DNA from: Rohdeia mirabilis
GTDB taxonomy: Bacteria > Planctomycetota > UBA1135 > GCA-002686595
Length of the DNA: 64,000 bases
Reading direction: 5' to 3'
Assembly (NCBI GenBank): GCA_007750655.1
Contig: CP036290.1
Span: 1 to 64,000 of the forward strand
Below the pieces are notes generated by a model, which was not told where the DNA came from, searched no databases, and saw nothing but the letters and a program-made list of their open reading frames with translations. Position numbers and translations under genes: made by a program. Below are positions 57,916 through 64,000 of the stretch, in pieces. The number at the start of each line of letters is the position of its first letter. Positions within the stretch are counted from its first letter, which is position 1.

Positions 57916-60198
57916 TCACCGCGCGAGCTCGACCACCGAGCCGCCCGGGCCGGTGCGGAACGTGCGGCTCGAGTCCTTCACGCGGTACTCGGTGTTCGGG
58001 AGCAGGTTGCTGACCGTGATGGTCGACCCGCCCGCGTCGTCGTCCGTCGCGAAGCCGTACCAGTAGTCGGCGGCCGACGGGCCGAGGTCGGTCGGATAGA
58101 CCTGCACCCATTTGGTTGGTGGAGCCCCTTCGTCCGCGAAGGCCTCGGGCGGACCGACGACCTCCGCTCCCGGCGCGAGTTGGAGGACGACTTCGGGGGT
58201 GTCGCCCGCTGCGCAGGTGACGGTCGCGCTCGCGACCTGTCCAAAGTCCAGTTCGCGCGCGGAGAGGCTGTCCTGGTCGATCGAGCCGCTCGCGCAGAAC
58301 ACGTAGACCGTCCACGTTCCAGCTGTGAGGCGAGCGACACCCTTGGCCTCCCACGGCACGCCCGCGGCCAGGTCCTCGGGCGCGGCGTCCTCGAGGTCGG
58401 CGACCAGGCACTCGCCCGAGTCGTGGTTCCGGACGAAGCCCCACAGACGCTGTTCGACGGTCGAAGGAGGCACCGAGACGTGCGCCGTGATCGCGACTCG
58501 AGTCGCCGTCGTCAGGTGCAGCTCGAGCCGTCGCGTCTCCGTACCGACCGCGTCGAAGAGGGGCTCGTACGTCCAGACCGGGTCGAGGAAGAGTGGAGCG
58601 ACTTCCGTCGGCAGCTCCGTCTGGAGCACGAGGAGTCCGAATCGAGTGCCCGTGAGTCCGGAGAGGGTCACGGGTTCCAATCCATCGCTCTCGCCCTCGG
58701 CGACCGACGAGGTGGGGCTGTCGAACGCGAGCGAGGCCGATTGGTAGAAGGGGCTCGAGAGCCGGTCGGACTCTTCTAGTTCGGAAAAGACCTGCGGATC
58801 CATCGCTTCGAGCGAGGTGATGAACGCTGGGTCGCTGCACAGCACGTAGCGAAACTGCGCCCCGTCGAGCGCCCCGTCCAGGCGCGTCCGGTCGATCTCG
58901 CCGTCCACGACGACCACGGGCTCGAGCACGATCGTGGTGCCCGCATCCGGCGCGATCAGACCGAGATCGATCTGCTCGCCGGCGACGATCGTGAAGTTCC
59001 GCGTGGCTCGCTGTGCCACTCCGGCCGCGTCCTTCCAGGTCGCGAGAAGTTGGTGCTCGCCGGGCAGCACGGCTTCGAACGCGAAGGCACCGGACTCGTT
59101 CGCGGTGCTCCAGTCGTTCGGGTCCCACTCATCCACATCGAGCCACGGCCCGGTCGCGATCTCGCCCTCGGTGAACGGCGTCGGCAACTGGCCGACCACC
59201 GACCCGTGGCCGAGGTAGCGGACTTCGATCGCGATCGAGCCCTCCCGCGGCAGCTGGACCCGCGCTCCGCCGAGTCGTGTCCAAACGGTGCCGTCGGGCG
59301 CGGTGAATTCGACGTAGTTCTCGCCGCGCGGGCCGATCAGGACCGAACCCAGCGCGGGTAGGTCGACGATCGCGTGGGGGAAGGACGCGACCACTTCGGC
59401 TGGCCGGCTGGCGGCAAGCATGCCTTCGGCGCCACTGCCCAGGCCGAGCAGGCCGAGTCGGGAACAGATCGCGTAGACCTGGCTCGCTTCGACCTCTCGG
59501 GCGCCGTTCGGCGTCGTCGCGTCGATCGCGGTGGCGAGGCGGGTGGCCGCGTCGCGCAGAGCCACGACCTCGCCGTGACCCAGCGTCTCGTCGATCCCTT
59601 GCACCTCGAGCCGCATCGCGAACGGTGGCTGGGCCGGGTGCTGCGCGAGTTCGAGCCGCACCGAGACGGTCGGGTGCAACTGCACGTCGATCGGACCGCC
59701 CACCGTGTTCGTCACGGGCCGGAGATCGAACGGTCGCGGCGCGTGGTGCGGGCCGTCGAGCACGGTGAGGGTCACGTCGCGCCTGCGCCGCGGATCGAGC
59801 GCGTCGTCCGGACGCTGGACCACGAGTTCACCTCCGCGCATCACGAGCAGAACCTGCCAGTCCGCGATCGGCGCGAGCGTCAACGCGTCGATCGGCCGCA
59901 GCAGGTCGCTCCAGCGGGTCCCGTCGCTCGTCGCGGACACTGCGGAATCGCTCGCCCCGTCGACCGCGCGTCGCTCGCTCGGGGCGATGCCGTCCACCGT
60001 CGCGTCGTTCCGCGCCGCCGCGCCGTCGTCCGCGAGTGCTGGCTCGCCCGACGCTCCGCCCGCTTCGGCCACCGAACCTCCCGAGCCCCCGAGCGCGCGC
60101 GGATCGGCCGCCTCGTTCGGACCGAACGCCAGGAAGAGGGCTCCGGCGAGGACCAGAAGCACCGTCAGGAGGCCAAGGACGCGTCGTTCGATTGCCAT
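57916..60198 (-). CDS. Membrane-anchored extracytoplasmic protein of unknown function
   Basis: The 760-residue product starts MAIERRVLGLLTVLLVLAGALFLAFG, a single membrane anchor, followed by a Gly/Ala/Ser-rich linker (25-110). A long beta-rich extracytoplasmic region (110-760) has phrases such as VPREGSIAIEVRYLG, AFAFEAVLPGEHQLLATWKD and LPNTEYRVKDSSRTFR. These strands resemble carboxypeptidase-regulatory-like beta-sandwich repeats. No catalytic motif was recognised. The ATG at 60198 directly precedes the anchor. Element A lies after its end and element B before its start. Confidence 0.65.
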   Translation of the reverse strand: MAIERRVLGLLTVLLVLAGALFLAFGPNEAADPRALGGSGGSVAEAGGASGEPALADDGAAARNDATVDGIAPSERRAVDGASDSAVSATSDGTRWSDLLRPIDALTLAPIADWQVLLVMRGGELVVQRPDDALDPRRRRDVTLTVLDGPHHAPRPFDLRPVTNTVGGPIDVQLHPTVSVRLELAQHPAQPPFAMRLEVQGIDETLGHGEVVALRDAATRLATAIDATTPNGAREVEASQVYAICSRLGLLGLGSGAEGMLAASRPAEVVASFPHAIVDLPALGSVLIGPRGENYVEFTAPDGTVWTRLGGARVQLPREGSIAIEVRYLGHGSVVGQLPTPFTEGEIATGPWLDVDEWDPNDWSTANESGAFAFEAVLPGEHQLLATWKDAAGVAQRATRNFTIVAGEQIDLGLIAPDAGTTIVLEPVVVVDGEIDRTRLDGALDGAQFRYVLCSDPAFITSLEAMDPQVFSELEESDRLSSPFYQSASLAFDSPTSSVAEGESDGLEPVTLSGLTGTRFGLLVLQTELPTEVAPLFLDPVWTYEPLFDAVGTETRRLELHLTTATRVAITAHVSVPPSTVEQRLWGFVRNHDSGECLVADLEDAAPEDLAAGVPWEAKGVARLTAGTWTVYVFCASGSIDQDSLSARELDFGQVASATVTCAAGDTPEVVLQLAPGAEVVGPPEAFADEGAPPTKWVQVYPTDLGPSAADYWYGFATDDDAGGSTITVSNLLPNTEYRVKDSSRTFRTGPGGSVVELAR

Positions 60199-60302
60199 GC
60201 AGGTCGTGCCGGGCGGTGCCGTGCCGAAGGGGATCGCGCGCCACCCCACCACTTTGGCTGTGCGCGTGCCGACCCGAGTCTAGCTCGACCCCCGAACCCC
60301 GA

Positions 60303-60715
60303 CCGTACGGTGTCGCACACCACTGAGGTGGTCGACCACGAAGAAGTACCGGAGCAAGTGCGAGTAGCGCTCGCGCCGACGAACCCATCGGTGCCTTGGA
60401 CGGCAGGTGGGCGACGAGGGTCGATGCGGCGCGCGGGGCCGCGATCGGCCCGCGGCGGGATGCTCGGCGTCAGCGAGGCGATTGCCCATGACGCTGGACC
60501 TCGAGCGGTCGGGCCGTGACCTCCAAGAGCCGGAGCAATCAACGTGACCGGACCGACCAGGAGAAGGGAGGGCTGGAGGAAGGGGGCCTAGCGAGCCGGT
60601 CTCGTCCCAGCCGCTCGTCGCTGGAGCCGAGATTGCTCCGGTACTTCCTCGTGGTCGACCACCCCTGTGGTGTGCGACACCGTACGCGCGCCCCTGTGGT
60701 GTGCGACACCGTACG
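60303..60715. repeat. Inverted-arm element B (55-bp arms, 275-nt core)
   Basis: Left arm 60303-60357 and right arm 60633-60686 are inverted copies of a ~55-bp sequence holding CCGTACGG, GGTGTCGCACACC, the perfect 12-bp palindrome GTGGTCGACCAC, and GTACCGGAGCAA. An additional outer unit follows to 60715, giving a tandem pair on the right. The core (60358-60632) is related to that of element C at both ends and in the middle. It sits between divergent genes, 104 bp from one start and 66 bp from the other. Confidence 0.9.
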
Positions 60716-60781
60716 CGTACGCGGTACGCGAGGAAGTCGACCCGGAGCTGGGCGTCGAACGAGGGCGTCACGCGTCGTCTG

Positions 60782-61138
60782 ATGGTCTACGTCTTCCTCT
60801 TCCTCGTCGGTTCACTGAGCGCGTTCGTGAGCGGGCTGCTGAGCTTGGCCGATCCGAGAGGGCCGCGCTGGCACGACGGGGACCAGGGGGTCGCGCTGCT
60901 CCCCGACTTGATCGTCGTTCCGGCCTTCTGGTGTGCCGTTGGGTGGTCGCTCGAGACCTATGGCACCGACGGTGGAGCGGTGGCGACGCTCGTGTTCCTG
61001 ATGGCCTGGAACGGGGCGAAGCTGGCCCTACTGCGCCGACGGAGAGCTCGGCGGATCGCTGCCAGCCAGAGGGAATCACCCGCGCGCGACGAGTCGTCGG
61101 CGGGCTCTCGATTCACGAAGAAAGAGCCGCCCGCCTGA
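60782..61138 (+). CDS. Small membrane protein of unknown function
   Basis: This 118-residue protein has three hydrophobic segments (2-24 MVYVFLFLVGSLSAFVSGLLSLA; then LLPDLIVVPAFWCAVGW; then GAVATLVFLMAWNGAKLALL) and a basic C-terminal tail. No family was recognised. ATG 60782 is chosen because the first helix starts right after it. It begins 66 bp after element B. Confidence 0.6.
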   Translation: MVYVFLFLVGSLSAFVSGLLSLADPRGPRWHDGDQGVALLPDLIVVPAFWCAVGWSLETYGTDGGAVATLVFLMAWNGAKLALLRRRRARRIAASQRESPARDESSAGSRFTKKEPPA

Positions 61139-61419
61139 TCGGCGAGCGGCCCCAGGATCCGTTCTCTTCGGTGCCGCGCGGGCGGCGGCGACGTCCACCC
61201 ACGTCGCGCGAACGAGTGTTCGCCGAGGCCCCGCTGCGCGCCCGGCGGCCAGATCGTCCTGCGGCGCGCGGCACCCCCCTTGGCCCGAACACACCGCCCG
61301 CTTCCGACGATGCACACGGATGCCGTCCTCGGTGCCCGGTGGCAGCGTCATCGCTCCCACTCGGGCCATGGGACGTACCCGCCCAAACCGCCGCGGTCTC
61401 GCGTCTCGCAGGGACCGAC

Positions 61420-63222
61420 TCAATGCCCCGCCAGGTGCCACGGGTACCACTCGAGCCAGCCGAACACGATGTTGGCCAGCACGAGCAGGATCGACAGCAC
61501 GGCGCCCGCCGCGAAGATCGACGCGCCGATGATCATGGTGTCGTCACCCGCGTTGCGCTGCGCGACCTCCTTCTCGGGACCGCTGCGACCCGCGCCCGCG
61601 CGCAACAGCACGACCCACTTGATCAGGCCTCCGATGAAGATCGCCATCGCGGCGTCGAGACCGAGCAGCATGCCGATGCCCAGTCCGAACAAGGACGGCA
61701 TCCACGCCGCGGTGCGCGGCCAGACGGTCAGGAACGCGTAGCCGACGCCGACGAGGCTCACGACTCCGATGCCCCAACCGAGCTCGGGCGTGAACGTCAC
61801 CTCCCCAGCCATCGCGTTCGCCATGCTGGCCCAGACCTGCGCGCCGGGAGCCTGCAGTGCCGTGCCCTCGCCGATCCCGAACTCGCCGACCAGCATGTTG
61901 AGCACCGGTACGCTGACGATCGCTCCGACGACGACGCCCACGAACTGCACCGTGGTCTGGTGCGACGAGTCCTGGTCGAGCAAGTGCCCCGTCCGGTAGT
62001 CCTGCATCATGTCGACCGCGACGGACGCGATCGTCGCACCGACGACGGCCATGCCGAGCAGAACCGTCGCATCGCGCGCCACGAGCCAGAAGAACGCGGA
62101 CAGCAGCACGATCGCAACCAGACGCACCGGGTTGATGTCGGTGTCGCCCGTCACGCGGCCGTTCACGATCGCGAGCGGGATCGCCACGGCGACGGTCAGC
62201 ACGGTCGCGAACCACGGCAGCCCGAAGATCACGTTGCCGGCGAAGCTGGCCACCCCGACCCCGAGGACGAGCAGCAGGACGTGCATCGTGCGCTGGGCCG
62301 TGGGAGCGACGTAGGTGGTCCGGCCCGGCGTGAACCCCGGCGGCGTGTAGGCCGGTGTCTTGAACAGGTACGCGAATGCGATGGCCGCGAAGGTCGGAAG
62401 GGTCAGGACCGCGATCGCCGTCCACTTCACCCACTCGCCCGCCGGACCCCAGGGGTGGACCGCTCCGCCCTCGAGCGTCAACGCCGGAACGATGACGACG
62501 CCCGGCAGCAGCGCACCGATGACCATGCCGAGGCCGATCCGCGGACCGACCACCATGCCGATGCCGTAGAAGAGCGGGTCGGTGGCGATCGGCAGCGTGT
62601 CGAGGCGCGCGAGTCCGAGCTTGATCTTCAGCGTCCCGATCAGCGCGGCGCTCGATTCGCCGAACGCGATCTTGGTCGGGAACGTCAGCGCGGCGGCGAC
62701 GAGGCTCCAGATCTTGAGCAGGCGCACGGGGCGATTGACCTCGCCCGGTGCGAGCTCGCTCGCCACGGCGCGCTGGATCACCGCGCAGGCCGTCCCCGAC
62801 GGGAAGAAGTAGCGCACCATCTGCTTGCGCACGGTGGTGCCGACGAGCGCGCCGAGGATGCCGGTCGACGCGAAGAGGGCGGCGAGCGCGTACGGGTTCG
62901 GATCCCAGTCCGGCCGCACGATGTGGATGGCGGCGTAGCTCGCGACCGCGAACCCGACGCCGCCGCCGGCGCTGACCATCGTCTGTCCGAGATTGAGCTG
63001 GTAGATCGTCGGGTTGCGACGCAGCGCCGACAGCACAGCGACCGACGCGAGCACCGCCACGATCGAACCCGTGTCGCCCCAGCCGATGAGCAGCGTCGTG
63101 TAGATGTTCGCGGCCGCGATGACCGCGGCCAGGATCCCGAACACGATCCACTCGATCGGTCCGAGCCGCGGAAAGAGCGTGGACGGACGGGAGGAGGATG
63201 AAGCGGGCGCGCGGTCGTCCAT
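61420..63222 (-). CDS. OPT-family oligopeptide transporter
   Basis: This 600-residue membrane protein has about 15 hydrophobic segments of the OPT superfamily. Family features include LNLGQTMVSAGGGVGFAV, RYFFPSGTACAVIQRAV, and DPLFYGIGMVVGPRIGLGMVIGALL. OPT proteins import small peptides or metal chelates. The ATG at 63222 gives MDDRAPASSS. Its 5' side is occupied by element C. No transport-partner gene is adjacent. Confidence 0.9.
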   Translation of the reverse strand: MDDRAPASSSSRPSTLFPRLGPIEWIVFGILAAVIAAANIYTTLLIGWGDTGSIVAVLASVAVLSALRRNPTIYQLNLGQTMVSAGGGVGFAVASYAAIHIVRPDWDPNPYALAALFASTGILGALVGTTVRKQMVRYFFPSGTACAVIQRAVASELAPGEVNRPVRLLKIWSLVAAALTFPTKIAFGESSAALIGTLKIKLGLARLDTLPIATDPLFYGIGMVVGPRIGLGMVIGALLPGVVIVPALTLEGGAVHPWGPAGEWVKWTAIAVLTLPTFAAIAFAYLFKTPAYTPPGFTPGRTTYVAPTAQRTMHVLLLVLGVGVASFAGNVIFGLPWFATVLTVAVAIPLAIVNGRVTGDTDINPVRLVAIVLLSAFFWLVARDATVLLGMAVVGATIASVAVDMMQDYRTGHLLDQDSSHQTTVQFVGVVVGAIVSVPVLNMLVGEFGIGEGTALQAPGAQVWASMANAMAGEVTFTPELGWGIGVVSLVGVGYAFLTVWPRTAAWMPSLFGLGIGMLLGLDAAMAIFIGGLIKWVVLLRAGAGRSGPEKEVAQRNAGDDTMIIGASIFAAGAVLSILLVLANIVFGWLEWYPWHLAGH

Positions 63223-63311
63223 GGGGGGCGGGGGGCGATGGGGGGTGGGCGCGACGCCGTGTCGCGCACCGGGCGGCTGGTCTGCCGACACAACCTACCG
63301 GAGACGCCCAC

Positions 63312-63655
63312 CCGTACGGTGTCGCACACCACCGCGGTGGTCGACCACGAAGAAGTACCGGAGCAAGTGTGAGCAGCGCTCGCGCCGACGAGCCCCTTGG
63401 TCCCTTGGCGGGCAGACGGGCGAATGGGGCCGATGCGGCGCGACTGGCCAGCGGCGGAGTGCTCGGCGTCAGCGAGTTGAGTGCTTCCGGACGCTTCACC
63501 TGGAGCATTCGGGCCGTGGACCGAGACGACCCGAGCCACGTGGTGGAGATGGCGCCCTTCAGGCGGAGCTCGTCCCACCCGTTCGACGATGGAGCCGAGA
63601 TTGCTCCGGTACTTCTTCGTGGTCGACCACCCCAGTGGTGTGCGACACCGTACGG
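63312..63655. repeat. Inverted-arm element C (55-bp arms, 234-nt core)
   Basis: The 55-bp left arm (63312-63366) and right arm (63601-63655) are inverted, both ending in palindromic CCGTACGG and carrying GTGGTCGACCAC and GTACCGGAGCAA. The core (63367-63600) shares blocks with element B, for example AGCGCTCGCGCCGACGA near the left arm, TGCTCGGCGTCAGCGAG in the middle, and GGAGCCGAGA before the right arm. The right arm ends 4 bp before the stop of the LeuA-like gene. Confidence 0.9.
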
Positions 63656-63659
63656 GGGG

Positions 63660-64000
63660 TCAGGCGCCGGCGGCCTCGACCACTTCGTCGTCCGACATCA
63701 GGCGCGGGCTGACCTTGGCCCTCTCGAGCACGCGCGCCACCCGCTCGTCGGTGGCCTCCACGTTGTGGCGCTCGAGCACCCAGCACACGTTCGAGCGCCC
63801 GCTCATCGGGCCGACCTTGATCGACTGGCACAGACCGACGAGGTCGGCGGGCACTCCCGAATAGACGCGGTTCGCGAGCCAGGTGTCGTCCTTCTTGAAC
63901 GCCTTGATCACCGCGGCCGCGTGCACGCCGGTTCCGGTCTCGAACGCGTCCTTGCCGAAGACCGGGTAGTTCTCGGGGAACGGCACGCCGCAGGCCTCGT
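63660..64000 (-). CDS. Isopropylmalate/homocitrate synthase family protein, C-terminal part
   Basis: The window shows only the last 112 residues; the gene continues past the right edge. It begins inside EACGVPFPENYPVFGKDAFETGTGVH and has NRVYSGVPADLVGL and VGPMSGRSNV, hallmarks of the DRE-TIM claisen-condensing family after the barrel. 2-isopropylmalate synthase (leucine synthesis) is the most likely member. The C-terminal regulatory domain of LeuA is not visible, so homocitrate or citramalate synthase cannot be excluded. Confidence 0.8.
   Translation of the reverse strand, partial: EACGVPFPENYPVFGKDAFETGTGVHAAAVIKAFKKDDTWLANRVYSGVPADLVGLCQSIKVGPMSGRSNVCWVLERHNVEATDERVARVLERAKVSPRLMSDDEVVEAAGA

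Noticed and set aside
60667..63201. Long plus-strand open frame opposite the OPT transporter
   Set aside because: It is an Asp/Arg/His-rich shadow, and the minus strand has clear transmembrane helices of the OPT family.
60303..63655. Protein-coding explanation for the repeat elements
   Set aside because: Reading outward, the arms give similar peptides (for example RYFFVVDH), but this follows from the repeat itself. Frames in the cores are interrupted or shift between copies.

Overview
The window is very GC-rich (codon third positions almost all G/C) and starts exactly at the first base of dnaA, so it is probably the beginning of an assembled chromosome. The organism is a diderm bacterium: it encodes Kdo enzymes (KdsC, KdsD), LptC/A-like and LptD-like lipopolysaccharide export proteins, outer-membrane porin-like proteins and a CusCBA efflux system. 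The gene mix, rare Shine-Dalgarno sequences, frequent GTG starts and family styles fit Planctomycetota best (moderate confidence, by family knowledge only).

Region 1 (1-7.5 kb) is the replication start module: dnaA, a 1.5 kb gene-free putative origin with 15-bp repeats and CTCCACA boxes, then dnaN, dciA (DUF721) and gyrB, with no recF. Region 2 (7.7-14.2 kb) holds a large secreted HExxH protein, a MshEN-domain protein, a TatA/B protein and an exported regulatory-like-domain protein. Region 3 (14.5-20.4 kb, minus strand) is a compact kdsC-lptC/A-lptD operon whose junctions are both GTGA overlaps. Region 4 (20.5-26.3 kb) carries an ATP-pyrophosphatase, a BtuF-like protein, PPK2, KdsD, an M50 protease and scpA.

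Region 5 (26.3-41.6 kb) is an accessory island. It begins directly after scpA with a MITE-like 193-bp element, a small gene fragment and an amino-acid permease whose start is preceded by nine 8-bp repeats. Next comes a broken ISL3-type transposase fused to a diverged second copy of the scpA 3' end. After that is a copper/silver detoxification block: a Cys/His-rich exported protein, a six-module metal-binding protein, CusC, CusB, CusA and a P1B copper ATPase, followed by tRNA-Val(TAC). The parts plausibly work as one chain: periplasmic metal binding, RND efflux across both membranes, and ATP-driven export from the cytosol.

Region 6 (41.8-56.6 kb) is ordinary housekeeping and transport: a POT transporter with an odd large loop, thioredoxin, fmt-rsmB, a paired active/degenerate DegP-like protease, a lipoprotein, an SDR, a HisN-like phosphatase, an MBL hydrolase, an SLC13/RCK transporter and an alginate-export-like porin. 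Region 7 (56.7-64 kb) contains a TIM-barrel protein, a membrane-anchored hypothetical, a small membrane protein, an OPT transporter and the end of a LeuA-like synthase.

The most unusual feature is in region 7. Every intergenic space except the 281-bp gap at 61139-61419 holds a member of one repeat family: ~55-bp inverted arms bracketing a 108-275 nt core, three copies in 6 kb and none seen elsewhere in the window. Two copies share a related core. I do not recognise this family; it is the best candidate for something undescribed here.
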